Position numbers and translations under genes: made by a program. Below are positions 23,925 through 33,457 of a stretch of 64,000 nucleotides of DNA, one piece after another. The stretch comes from Anaerococcus marasmi (GTDB lineage: Bacteria > Bacillota > Clostridia > Tissierellales > Peptoniphilaceae). The DNA lies in NCBI RefSeq assembly GCF_900290195.1, contig NZ_OLMF01000005.1, positions 110,567-174,566 on the forward strand, given 5' to 3'. Each line of letters begins with the position of its first letter. Position 1 is the first letter of the stretch. The notes beneath the pieces are model-generated. The model was not told the origin of the DNA. It was given only the letters and a program-made list of their open reading frames with translations, and made no database searches.

Positions 23925-26900
23925 TAGAGACAATTATTTCAAGATATCCCAAGGAGATGTCTACTTATATCTATAGGAAAATTGAAGAAGATTTAAATAA
24001 AGGCAAGAAGGCTCTTTTGATAGTACCAGAGCAATACACCCTCCAGACTGATATTAATTTTCTTAAAAATATTTCCTTTGAGGCGGTAATGGATGCCAAG
24101 GTATTAAGTTTCTCCTCACTTAAAAGCTATATTGGGGAAAAAATCGGTCAGGCTAATGAGAAATTTCTTACAAAAAACGGGAAAATTATTCTAATTTCCA
24201 ATATCCTCCAAGATATGAATGATAAGCTTAGTTTATTTCAAAACAAATATTCCAATATAGAGTTTGTAAATAATATTTCTTCTTTAATCTCATCTATCAA
24301 GGACAATAATTTTGACGAAGACTTCTTTAAGAAAATCGAAGAGACTGATGATCCTATTACTAGGATTAAATTTAAAGAAGTAAAGATGATCTACGATGCC
24401 TACGAAAAGGAAATTTCTGGCAAATTCATAGACTCTGAGGATAGCCTATCTTATATTATAGAAAGACTTCCGTACTGTGACTTCCTAGCCGATACAGTAT
24501 TTTACTTTGATAAGTTCGATAGCCTATCAGACCTTAAGCTCTCCTTTGTAGAAGGGCTTATAAATAGGGGAAATGAAGTTTTCTTTAGCTTAAATCTAGA
24601 TACAGATTTTATTAATAGTAATATTTTTTCAGACCTGGAGTTTTTCGATTCTACTGATAGACTCTATAGAAAGCTAAATGAAATAGCGAAAATTCACGAT
24701 ACAGTTCTTGATAATACGAGTCTTGCGAAAGAAGATATAGCCCATCTATCTAGAAACTTCGAGAGATTTAATTCTTTGAAATTTGGGGGAAGTCCTAATA
24801 ATATTCGTTTTGTAGAACATCCATCGACTAAGACAGAAGTCGAAAACACTGCAAGAATTATAAATTATCTAGTAAAGAATAAGGGCTACCGCTATAAGGA
24901 CCTCGCTATTTATATTTCTAGTGAAGACGAATACAAAAATGAAATAATAAAAGTCTTCAATAGATATGATTTGCCGATTTTTATGGATTCTGATAGGAAG
25001 CTTATAGACAATCACATAGTAAAGACGTTTTTGGCTATCTTAAGACTTGTGATTTATAATTTTAACAGTCAAGATTTAAGTTATTTTCTAAGGTCTGGCC
25101 TATTTAGCTTCTCAGAAAACTTTGAGGAAAAGGCCATAATTCTTGAAAATTATATCAAAAACAGGAAGATTAAGGGCAAGATGTTTCTTGAAGACAAATA
25201 TTTTGCCTATGATGAAGATTTCTACAAAAATCTCTACGAGAATGATCCCAAAAGAGAAGAGAAACTAGGGGCAAAGACTTACGAATACCAAGTTATAAAT
25301 GAGCTAAGAGATAGGATTTTGGACCTTCTTAATCCTCTTTTAGAGCTAAAAGAAGAAAAGACTAAGGATATTTGTATAGGAATCTTTAATATTATAGATG
25401 ATAAAGACATAAGAAGGGGAATCGCTAGCTTTCAGGAAATCTTAAAGGAAAGCGGAAGGCTTGATGAATACAAGGAAAATGACCAAGTTTGGGATAAGTT
25501 TGTAGAAATACTCGAAGAGATCGTTGATCTTATGGGAGAAAGGAATTCGAGCCTTAGGAAGGTTTATTCCTTGATTGAAGCTACATGTAAGGATATCAAT
25601 GTAGGAATTATCCCGCCTACCAAGGACCACATCGAGATAACAAGCTTTGCCAGAGCGAGGATTGCCGATAGGGGAGTAAACTTTGCCCTAGGCTTAAATG
25701 ATGTTTTCTTCCCTTCGACTAATAGGGAAGAAAACATTGTAGGCAAGGGAGAAAAGGATAAGCTAAGGGCCCTTGACCTTGACCTAAAGGTTTTCGACGA
25801 AGACTATGAAGAGCGTGAGAAGCTTGTCTTCTATAAGCTAATTACCATATCAGATAAGTTTTTCTTATCGTATTCCCTTGCCAATAGGAAAAGTGAGGCA
25901 ATTAATAAGTCCGTCATTATCAATTCAATTATGGATATATTCTCAGATAGAGAAGGGAAGACTTACGGGATGGTTTATGGCAATGACTTGGGTCTTTCCA
26001 TAGAGAAATTTTCCTACAAGACTATGGAAGTAAGAGCTCTAAGAAGTATCAGACAGATGATGAGAAATGAGAATGTAGATGAAAATGATAGGGAAATTGC
26101 TAGAGCCTTTATCAAATATCTTAAGGAAAATGACTCATATGAGCTTATAGAAAAAGGCCTAAACTTTACTAATGATAAGAAAAATCTTAGAGAAGACTTG
26201 GCAGGTTCTTTATATAAGAAAAACCACTTCAATGTAAGCGAGATAGAAAGTTATTCTAGGTGTCCTTACAAGTATTTCGTAAACTACGGCCTAAGACCAA
26301 ATATCGACGAAAGCTATGAAGTAGACCATATGGAAGTGGGAAATATTGTCCACAAACTTTTCGAAGATATTTCAAGAAACTTATCTGAAAAAAACATAGA
26401 ACAGCTTAAGGCAAGTGATCTAGAGGATATATTGATAGAAAACTTCAAGGAAGCCACCCTTAGAAATCTCGACAAGACCAGAAGAGAAGATCCTAGGAAT
26501 AAATTTATCTTAAATAATGTCCTAAATTCTGCCAAGAGGAATTCAGAAAAGTTAATCGACCAGGTAAAAAGCGGAGACTTCAAAATCTATGCTGTAGAAA
26601 AAGATTTTGGTTACGAAAATGAAGACAATCTGCCAAAAGTCTATATTGACGATAAAAATTATCTGAGGGGAAGAATCGATAGGATCGATAAGGCTGGCAA
26701 TTTCGTAAGGATTATCGACTATAAGACAGGCAATAAGACCTTCAAGATAATAAATCTCCTTAATGGCCTAGACCTCCAGCTTTTAGTCTATATGATGTCG
26801 GCTACAGAAAACGAGAAAGACCTTATGATTCCCGTAGGATCCTTCTACATGCCCCTATACGATGAGATGGAGTCAGTAAATAGCGAGGGATATTCTCAAG

Positions 26901-27286
26901 AGACCTTGGAGAAGGCTTTGAATGATAAGTTTAGGATAAATGGCCTTATAGTTAAAATTAACGAAGAAATCTTTAAGATAATAGATAAAAATGCAGAAAG
27001 TCCGAAGGAATCTACCATCCTTGATTATAAGAATACGGACGTCCTTAGCCCTGAGGAAGTGACCAAGCTTGAAAACTTTGCCAAAAATTTAGTGGGAGTC
27101 TTTATTAAAAATATCAAAGAAGGAGATATCAGCCTTAAGCCTTTGGCCTACGATTCAAATAGGAATGAGTGCCAGTATTGCGACTTTAAGGGAATATGTA
27201 AGTTCGATGAAACTATCGACCAGCTTCGTTATAGGAATTTTGATAAGGATAAGACAATAGAGGATTTGGGAGGTGAAGATGACTAA
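23921..27286 (+). CDS. addB: AddB, helicase-nuclease subunit
   Basis: Subunit of the AddAB (RecBCD-like) enzyme that resects double-strand breaks. 1121 residues. The C-terminal RecB-like nuclease is intact: VGNIVHKLFED, then GRIDRID and IIDYKTG (catalytic Asp and Asp-x-Lys), embedded between the iron-sulfur cysteines, one in SRCPYKYF (about 787) and three in CQYCDFKGIC near 1085-1094. The N-terminus, where B. subtilis AddB has a Walker A loop, reads IISRYPKEMS with no GKT, so ATP binding by this subunit is probably lost. It overlaps sbcC and addA by a few bases. Confidence 0.92.
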   Translation: MIETIISRYPKEMSTYIYRKIEEDLNKGKKALLIVPEQYTLQTDINFLKNISFEAVMDAKVLSFSSLKSYIGEKIGQANEKFLTKNGKIILISNILQDMNDKLSLFQNKYSNIEFVNNISSLISSIKDNNFDEDFFKKIEETDDPITRIKFKEVKMIYDAYEKEISGKFIDSEDSLSYIIERLPYCDFLADTVFYFDKFDSLSDLKLSFVEGLINRGNEVFFSLNLDTDFINSNIFSDLEFFDSTDRLYRKLNEIAKIHDTVLDNTSLAKEDIAHLSRNFERFNSLKFGGSPNNIRFVEHPSTKTEVENTARIINYLVKNKGYRYKDLAIYISSEDEYKNEIIKVFNRYDLPIFMDSDRKLIDNHIVKTFLAILRLVIYNFNSQDLSYFLRSGLFSFSENFEEKAIILENYIKNRKIKGKMFLEDKYFAYDEDFYKNLYENDPKREEKLGAKTYEYQVINELRDRILDLLNPLLELKEEKTKDICIGIFNIIDDKDIRRGIASFQEILKESGRLDEYKENDQVWDKFVEILEEIVDLMGERNSSLRKVYSLIEATCKDINVGIIPPTKDHIEITSFARARIADRGVNFALGLNDVFFPSTNREENIVGKGEKDKLRALDLDLKVFDEDYEEREKLVFYKLITISDKFFLSYSLANRKSEAINKSVIINSIMDIFSDREGKTYGMVYGNDLGLSIEKFSYKTMEVRALRSIRQMMRNENVDENDREIARAFIKYLKENDSYELIEKGLNFTNDKKNLREDLAGSLYKKNHFNVSEIESYSRCPYKYFVNYGLRPNIDESYEVDHMEVGNIVHKLFEDISRNLSEKNIEQLKASDLEDILIENFKEATLRNLDKTRREDPRNKFILNNVLNSAKRNSEKLIDQVKSGDFKIYAVEKDFGYENEDNLPKVYIDDKNYLRGRIDRIDKAGNFVRIIDYKTGNKTFKIINLLNGLDLQLLVYMMSATENEKDLMIPVGSFYMPLYDEMESVNSEGYSQETLEKALNDKFRINGLIVKINEEIFKIIDKNAESPKESTILDYKNTDVLSPEEVTKLENFAKNLVGVFIKNIKEGDISLKPLAYDSNRNECQYCDFKGICKFDETIDQLRYRNFDKDKTIEDLGGEDD

Positions 27287-30200
27287 GATGGAATTTAGCA
27301 AAGACCAAAAGGCTGCTATAGAGACTAGAGATAAAAATATAATAGTTTCGGCTGCGGCAGGATCTGGGAAGACCAGCGTCCTAGTTACAAGGATTATCCG
27401 CCTTCTTATAGAAGATAGGAAGGACATATCAAGTTTTATTATAGTTACCTTTACCAACAAGGCCTCAGTCGAGATGAAAGATAGGATAAGGTCAGCCCTT
27501 GAAGAAGAGCTTAAGAAGAAGGGGAGTGATGTTAAGTTTATCAAAGACCAGCTCAAAAACTTAAAGCATGCCCAAATCAAGACCCTCCACTCCTTCTGTG
27601 CGGATATGCTAAGAGAAAACTTCTATTATTTCGACGATTTATCTCCAAACTTTAAGGTAATAAGTGAAAATACGGCAATAATCCTAAAGTCAAATGCCAT
27701 TGATGAGGTCTTTGATAATAGATATGAAAAGATGGATCCTGCCTTCGAAAACTTCCTCCATAACTTCGCTACTAATAAGTCAGATAGTGGGGCAAAAGAT
27801 ATTATACTAAAGACTTACGAGAAAATCATGGCTGAAGTAAGGCCAATTGCTTGGCTAGACCAGGCGACTTCGGAAGGCTTTAAGCTTGATAAGTTTAAGG
27901 AAACTGTAAGAGGCGAAATGGATCAAATCCTAGACTTAGCTAGGACCAACTACGACTTTACTATGGGCCAAGGCATGCGTGATAAGCACCAAGAGCTAAT
28001 CTTCGATGACTTCTCTCAAATTAATAATCTTACTATCTTACTTGATAAGGATTGGGATAAGTTTATAAGAAAGATTGGCAAAATTAAATTTGGAAGGATA
28101 TCTAAGTCCAAGAAGGATGTCGAGGAAGATTATAGCTTCATCAAAGATACGAGAGATCTATATAAGGAAGATATCAAAAGTGTTGCCAAGTTTGTAACAA
28201 ATACAGATAGCCTAACCATGGAGCTTTTTGCCAAGAAGGAAGAGGACCTTCTTTCTGAAATCAATGTCTTGGTCAAGGACTTCATGAAGGTCTATCAGAG
28301 ACTAAAAGAAGAGAAGGCTTACCTTGACTTTTCTGATATGGAACATAAGTTTATCAACTTGATCGACATAGAAGAAGCTAGAAATAAGCTTAGGGAAACT
28401 TACAAATATATATTCTTTGACGAATACCAAGACTCAAACGAAATCCAAAACTACATTATAGAAAAGCTTAAGGGAGAAGATAATCTATTTTTTGTAGGAG
28501 ATGTCAAGCAGTCCATCTATGGCTTTAGGAGGGCTGAGCCAAAACTTTTCCTAGAAAAATTAGAAGCTTATGACAAAGATGATAAGTCAGTTAGGATTGA
28601 CCTTAACAAGAACTTTAGGTCCCAGAAGGACGTCCTAGACTTCGATAACTTTATCTTCGATAGGCTAATGACCAAGGAAGAAAGCGACATCGACTACAGG
28701 GATGGAGGCCACAGACTTAACTTCAATAAGAATGAGCAAAGTTCTTACGAAAGGGCCAACATAAAGGTTATAGATAGTAATATTCGTGAGGAAGATTATC
28801 TGGTTAAACTTATCGAAGAAATCAGGACTATGGGCTACGACTATCGTGACATAGCAATTCTCTTAAGAAGTGGAGGAAAATCCTATATCTACGAAGAGGC
28901 CTTCAAGAAGGCAGAGATTCCTTTCTTTAACGATATAAGCAAGGTCTCCTTTAGGGCGGTTGAGGTTACATTTTTTATTAATCTTTTAAAATATCTTGCC
29001 AATCCAAAAGATGACCTAACTCTTTTGTCTATAATTAGATCTGAAATCTTCGATTTTGATGAAGATGATTTGGTTGAAATTAGATTAAGTTCTGATTCTT
29101 ATTCCTTCACCAAGGCCTTTGATGAATATGACAAGGATGAAGAAATAGTTGAGAAAATCAATGACTTTAAGACAATTTTTGCCGACTTAACTTATAGCAA
29201 AAATCTCCTTTCGCTTTACGAATTTGCCAACTATGTCTTTGAGAAGACAGGATTTTATGAATATTTGCTGGCAAGAGATAGGGCAAGTGATAGGATAAAT
29301 AATGTCGAAAGCTTTATAGATATAATGGATGAGTATGATAGATCTAATGACAATGGCCTATTTGGATTTTTGGACTTTGTCGATTCACTTTCTATGAATC
29401 AATCGGATAATATCCAAACGACAAGAGAGCTTTCTGAGGCGGAAGATTTAGTTAGGATAATGACCATCCATAAGTCCAAGGGTTTGGAATTTCCAGTAGT
29501 AATCCTTGCAGATTGTGGCAAGAGATTTAACAACAAGCACTTACGTGAACCAATTGTCTTTGATGATGATCTAGGAATTGGGATTAATCTTTCTGATTAT
29601 GAGAACAAGTTGAGATTCTCATCTCTTAGGAAAAATCTCATCAATGATAAAATAACTAAGGAAAATAAGAAAGAGGAGATGCGAATCCTTTATGTAGCCA
29701 TGACTAGGGCAGAAGAAATGCTTTTTATCACAGGTGAGAGAAATCTTAAGACAGTGGGAAGATTAAAGGGTCGAATTGATTTTCTTAATATGAATACCTA
29801 CATGGATTGGATTCTTTCAATTCTGTCAAGAGATAAGGTCTCAGAAGAATTATTTGAAGACTATGAGACCGATGACCTAGATGGCCTTGCTTCACTTGAA
29901 GTAATAGAAGAAAGTGACCCTATAGATAAGTTTGAGTCTAAGGATATAACAGACTTTCTTAAAAGTGAAGATATAAATCAAGAAATTTATAATAAACTTA
30001 AGCAAATTTTCGATAGTCCATATCCTTATGAGGATCAAACAAGGGAATCTATCAAAAGATCTGTTACAGAAATAAGTAAGGACTTCGATCCTTCCCTTGA
30101 TGGTTATAGGCTTCCTGACTATGAGGAAAGTGAGCTTTCTTCAGATTTTAGGAAGGCGAGTTTCGTATCAGAAGAAAAATCCTACAAGGCTGTCGATAGG

Positions 30201-30644
30201 GGAACTATGATCCATAGAATCTTCCAAGCCCTAGACTTTAATGATTATGATAAAGATAGCCTAAAAGAAGAAATCGATAGACTTGTTAGGGAAAAAAGGA
30301 TTGAGGAAGATGGCTTGGACCTAGTAGAATTAGATAAAATCCTAGGCTTTTTCGAAGATCCTTTTATCAAAGATATATCCCAAAAGGCTACAAATATCAG
30401 AAAGGAAGAGTCCTTCCTGATGACCTACGAGGACTATTATGTCAATGGGCAGATAGATTTGATGTTTGAGATAGATGACAAGGTAATCTTAATCGATTTT
30501 AAGACGGATAGGACTAAGAGAGAGAGCTTATACGACAAGCAAATCCAAATTTATAGACAGGCTATAGAAAAATCTCTAGGAAAAAAGGTAGAAACTTCCC
30601 TAATCTACTGGTATAACTTTAAGGAATTTACTAAAATCGAATAA
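27279..30644 (+). CDS. addA: AddA, ATP-dependent helicase-nuclease subunit
   Basis: Motor subunit of AddAB: a superfamily 1 (UvrD/Rep-type) 3'-5' helicase with a RecB-like nuclease tail. Helicase motifs: AAAGSGKTSVLV near 23-34, TFTNKAS, FFDEYQDSN, GDVKQSIYGFRRA, LNKNFRS, TIHKSKGLEFPVV and VAMTRAEE. Nuclease motifs near the C-terminus: RGTMIHRIFQ, GQIDLMF and ILIDFKTDR. The ATG at 27279 is preferred over an in-frame GTG at 27273, because GGGAGG ends five bases upstream of it. It ends the yaaA-sbcDC-addBA operon and is followed by a terminator. Confidence 0.95.
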   Translation: MTKMEFSKDQKAAIETRDKNIIVSAAAGSGKTSVLVTRIIRLLIEDRKDISSFIIVTFTNKASVEMKDRIRSALEEELKKKGSDVKFIKDQLKNLKHAQIKTLHSFCADMLRENFYYFDDLSPNFKVISENTAIILKSNAIDEVFDNRYEKMDPAFENFLHNFATNKSDSGAKDIILKTYEKIMAEVRPIAWLDQATSEGFKLDKFKETVRGEMDQILDLARTNYDFTMGQGMRDKHQELIFDDFSQINNLTILLDKDWDKFIRKIGKIKFGRISKSKKDVEEDYSFIKDTRDLYKEDIKSVAKFVTNTDSLTMELFAKKEEDLLSEINVLVKDFMKVYQRLKEEKAYLDFSDMEHKFINLIDIEEARNKLRETYKYIFFDEYQDSNEIQNYIIEKLKGEDNLFFVGDVKQSIYGFRRAEPKLFLEKLEAYDKDDKSVRIDLNKNFRSQKDVLDFDNFIFDRLMTKEESDIDYRDGGHRLNFNKNEQSSYERANIKVIDSNIREEDYLVKLIEEIRTMGYDYRDIAILLRSGGKSYIYEEAFKKAEIPFFNDISKVSFRAVEVTFFINLLKYLANPKDDLTLLSIIRSEIFDFDEDDLVEIRLSSDSYSFTKAFDEYDKDEEIVEKINDFKTIFADLTYSKNLLSLYEFANYVFEKTGFYEYLLARDRASDRINNVESFIDIMDEYDRSNDNGLFGFLDFVDSLSMNQSDNIQTTRELSEAEDLVRIMTIHKSKGLEFPVVILADCGKRFNNKHLREPIVFDDDLGIGINLSDYENKLRFSSLRKNLINDKITKENKKEEMRILYVAMTRAEEMLFITGERNLKTVGRLKGRIDFLNMNTYMDWILSILSRDKVSEELFEDYETDDLDGLASLEVIEESDPIDKFESKDITDFLKSEDINQEIYNKLKQIFDSPYPYEDQTRESIKRSVTEISKDFDPSLDGYRLPDYEESELSSDFRKASFVSEEKSYKAVDRGTMIHRIFQALDFNDYDKDSLKEEIDRLVREKRIEEDGLDLVELDKILGFFEDPFIKDISQKATNIRKEESFLMTYEDYYVNGQIDLMFEIDDKVILIDFKTDRTKRESLYDKQIQIYRQAIEKSLGKKVETSLIYWYNFKEFTKIE

Positions 30645-30654
30645 GAACAAACTA

Positions 30655-30704
30655 AAAAACGACGAGAAAAAAGCTTATCTAAGTTCCTTCTTCGTCGTTT
30701 TCAT
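30655..30704 (+). terminator. Bidirectional terminator between addA and the phosphoesterase
   Basis: AAAACGACGA...TCGTCGTTTT inverted repeat with T/A runs on both sides, between two convergent genes. Confidence 0.75.
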
Positions 30705-30708
30705 TTAT

Positions 30709-32874
30709 TTATTCTTCTGTGATTATTTTTGTATCGTCGTATTCGATATAGTTAAAGTAGTGGTCGATTTCATTTAGGTCGGCGTTTTGATAGATTGTAG
30801 TCATCTCTTCGTTCATTTCTCCTATGAGGGCTAGGATAAAGACACGGAGGGACTTTTGGCCGAAGAATTTATCAGATATATTCATCTTAGCTCTTCTTAC
30901 AGCTCTGGAGTGGGCGATCGTCTTTGCAAGGTCTACTCCAGTGATGGAGCTCTTTTTAGTGATAAATCTTGAAAAGAAATCTAGTAAATCTCTTAGGGTG
31001 TCTACCCTTCTTATCAGATATTTATAGGCGTAGTTTACAGGAAAGCCCTTGGTTTGGATGAGTCTTTCAAAAAACTCTTTCTTTGATCCATTTCTTTCAA
31101 GGATTATTGATTCAGTAACTGTATCAAAGACCTCATTTATCTCATCTGCCGCATAATCAAGCACTATATTTATAATATCGTAGTCAGGATCGTTTATATT
31201 ATCAATCATTTTAGTCACATAGGAAGGACGGTCTTCATCGCTAGTTGACCTATATTGGTAGATATAATTAGAAAAGTCATAGAAAGTATGTCCCTTATCA
31301 TCAATAGGCATGGCAAAGATCTTAGATGAAATCTTATCCATGGCAGTGATTATAAAGTGAGGGGTTAGGATTTTTTCGGCTTGTTCAATAATTATATCTA
31401 TTGCATCTTCTATATTTCTAGCCTTTATAAAAAGTGTATTCATCAAGGCCTTAATCCTAAACTCGTACTCATAGTTTAAGTTACTTATGACAATCCTACC
31501 TATATATTTGCTATAGATTGGGAAGCGGTCAGCAATTTTTGGAAAAACTATCTTATTCATATATCCCTGGTACGGAATATCCATTCCGGTTTTTGATTTT
31601 AAATTATCTATAATTATTTTTTTATAATCCATATTATCAAAAAGCGGGTTGTTGGCTTGGATCCTAATATAGTTGTGAATTACCTCTTTAAGGCTTAGCT
31701 GGTTGGTCATTGTGTGAAGGATTGCATCTTCTATTATTTCTTCCTCGCCATTATAGTCAGTGAAGGAGAAATTATCTATAAGCTCTGTTGTAACAAAAAC
31801 TTCAAAGCCATGATCTGTAGAGGTCTTGTTATTGATTTTTATATGTCTTATTGGAAGGGGGTAGGTTATGGTTGATCCTGTTTGGATATCATAGATTGTA
31901 TTACCTGTCTCGCTTGTGTATTTGGCTGTTCCATTTTCGTGAAGATGGCCTGTAAAAACAAACTTAACTCCACTGTCTGCAAGTATTTCTATAGGAGTCT
32001 TCCCATCGATCCTAGGATCTTCGTCTTCAAACTTATCCCTCCATTCTTTTATAATAAAGGGTGAGAAGGCAAGTTCTTGATTTCTAAAGTTTGGTAGAAG
32101 AGCATGATGGGCTACGACAATTACCATATCCTTTCTCTTTTTAGCTTCTTCGATTTTTTCTAGCATCCAATAAATCTCTTCTTTTGTAATAGATCCTGGA
32201 ATATTTTCCCTGCCATCTCTATGTTTTTCTTCCCCATCCGCAGAGTAAATCGAAGTGTCGAGCATTATTAGGCTAAGTCCATTACTATCTTCATAGTCCT
32301 TTTTTATCCTTGCTAGATAGGAAAAATACCCATGAGCATAGTAGGAGTATTTTACATCTCTGTTATATTTTTTGTTGACAAAGTCTAAATAATTCTTAAA
32401 AGTCTGGCTATCTCTATAAAACTCTAATATGGAATCATCCTCATAGATAAAATCGTAGATTTCTTCAAATTCTCTCGGACTAACATTTTTAGTCTTCTGA
32501 TCCTTAGAAAAGTCATAGGCCCTGTGGCAGTTGATGTCGTGGTTACCTGGTGTAAGGAAAATCTTCCTCCTAGGATCCTTACTCTTCCAATCTCTTAAAT
32601 AACTTGCGACTAGCTTATGAGACTTATACTCTCCTTCTTTGACCATATCTCCAGGAAGGATTAGATAGTTACTGCCTGCCTTATCTACGATTTCTAGGGC
32701 ACGCCTAAAAAGCCCCTCGCTTTCTACGACAAGCTTTCTTTCTAGCTTAAGCTCTTTTATGAAACTTTCACTAGGTCCCATTAGCTCACCTGCTAGAAAA
32801 TGGGGGTCTGATATAATTGATATATCAAAATCTTTTATAATATTTTTTTCTCTGTCTTTAATAATCTCTTTCAT
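30709..32874 (-). CDS. Large metallophosphoesterase with helical C-terminal region
   Basis: 721-residue protein. The first half is a calcineurin-like phosphoesterase: ISIISDPHFL (about 15-24), ILPGDMVKEG, LTPGNHDINC, VVAHHALLP and FTGHLHENG hold all metal ligands. The second half (about 400-721) is probably alpha-helical and unfamiliar to me. No signal peptide, so cytoplasmic; the 3',5'-cyclic-nucleotide phosphodiesterase group is a possible relative, but the substrate is open. An upstream extension of the frame to 32991 is rejected, as it is hydrophobic and covers the promoter. The ATG at 32874 has no SD; TATAAT ends 6 bases before it, suggesting a leaderless mRNA. Confidence 0.8.
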   Translation of the reverse strand: MKEIIKDREKNIIKDFDISIISDPHFLAGELMGPSESFIKELKLERKLVVESEGLFRRALEIVDKAGSNYLILPGDMVKEGEYKSHKLVASYLRDWKSKDPRRKIFLTPGNHDINCHRAYDFSKDQKTKNVSPREFEEIYDFIYEDDSILEFYRDSQTFKNYLDFVNKKYNRDVKYSYYAHGYFSYLARIKKDYEDSNGLSLIMLDTSIYSADGEEKHRDGRENIPGSITKEEIYWMLEKIEEAKKRKDMVIVVAHHALLPNFRNQELAFSPFIIKEWRDKFEDEDPRIDGKTPIEILADSGVKFVFTGHLHENGTAKYTSETGNTIYDIQTGSTITYPLPIRHIKINNKTSTDHGFEVFVTTELIDNFSFTDYNGEEEIIEDAILHTMTNQLSLKEVIHNYIRIQANNPLFDNMDYKKIIIDNLKSKTGMDIPYQGYMNKIVFPKIADRFPIYSKYIGRIVISNLNYEYEFRIKALMNTLFIKARNIEDAIDIIIEQAEKILTPHFIITAMDKISSKIFAMPIDDKGHTFYDFSNYIYQYRSTSDEDRPSYVTKMIDNINDPDYDIINIVLDYAADEINEVFDTVTESIILERNGSKKEFFERLIQTKGFPVNYAYKYLIRRVDTLRDLLDFFSRFITKKSSITGVDLAKTIAHSRAVRRAKMNISDKFFGQKSLRVFILALIGEMNEEMTTIYQNADLNEIDHYFNYIEYDDTKIITEE

Positions 32875-32959
32875 AATATTATTATACTTAGAACGGCTTA
32901 AATTACACTGATGAAAATCATATTTGCAATTTATAAAAAAGTAAAGTATACTAAAATAG

Positions 32960-33197
32960 TAGTATATATGACCTTGATAAGAAAAGTACATATAAGTGAT
33001 TTTTTTACAGAGAAAACCGTTAGCTGAGAAGGTTAAAAAAATTTATGTGGAAGTGCATCTTTGAGTCTTATGGCTGAATTTTTAGGCTATAACAGTGCGA
33101 GTGTTATATCGCAAATGAGATTTCTATTTTTATAGAAATGAATTTAGGTGGAATCACGGCTAAGCTCGTCCTTTTTTAGGGACGGGCTTTTTATATA
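32960..33197 (+). ncRNA. T-box leader, probably cysteine-specific
   Basis: Transcription-attenuating tRNA sensor. Visible parts: ACAGAGA followed by the AACC-loop-GGTT distal hairpin containing AGCTGAGAA (33007-33034); the specifier region GGAAGTGCATCTTTGAGTC (33049-33067), where the codon followed by a conserved A reads as UGC (33054-33056, Cys); the T-box core AGGTGGAATCACGG (33146-33159); and the terminator AGCTCGTCC-TTTTTTA-GGGACGGGCT (33163-33190) with a T run. The T-box bulge reads UGGA, which pairs with a U73-CCA end; tRNA-Cys (and tRNA-Gly) has U73. So class is secure from the core and terminator, and Cys is the best fit. The 5' boundary is approximate. It precedes the ABC transporter at 33458. 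Confidence 0.8.
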
Positions 33198-33235
33198 CTA
33201 AAAAATATATAAAGGAATATGGATAGAGGGAGAAT

Positions 33236-33307
33236 ATGAATTTATCTAGAAAAATCATCATAGCTTCTTCACTAGTTTTACTTACTGTCTGTTCTACTTC
33301 AAAGTAA
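33236..33307 (+). pseudogene. Truncated lipoprotein, signal peptide only
   Basis: After a good SD (GAGGGAG) there is a 23-codon frame encoding only a lipoprotein signal peptide (lipobox LTVC, Cys19) and four more residues before a stop. The next 150 bases have no open frame of note, though 33393-33450 read in one frame as YNDPNFCVEEVDTIHLVN. I read this as the remains of a first lipoprotein gene of the T-box transcript. A deliberate short peptide is less likely but possible. Confidence 0.55.
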
Positions 33308-33457
33308 GAAGTAGAGAGAAAAAATTAGTAAAATAAGAGATTTTAGATTTTAAGAGCGAGGGAAACTTTAAGAAGTAAGAGATCATAGACTATAATGATC
33401 CAAACTTCTGTGTAGAAGAAGTAGATACGATTCATCTTGTAAACAAAAGGAGATATT

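Noticed and set aside
32875..32991. N-terminal extension of the large phosphoesterase
   Set aside because: It would cover the promoter-like TATAAT and part of the divergent leader, and adds a Tyr/Phe-rich stretch unlike the family start.
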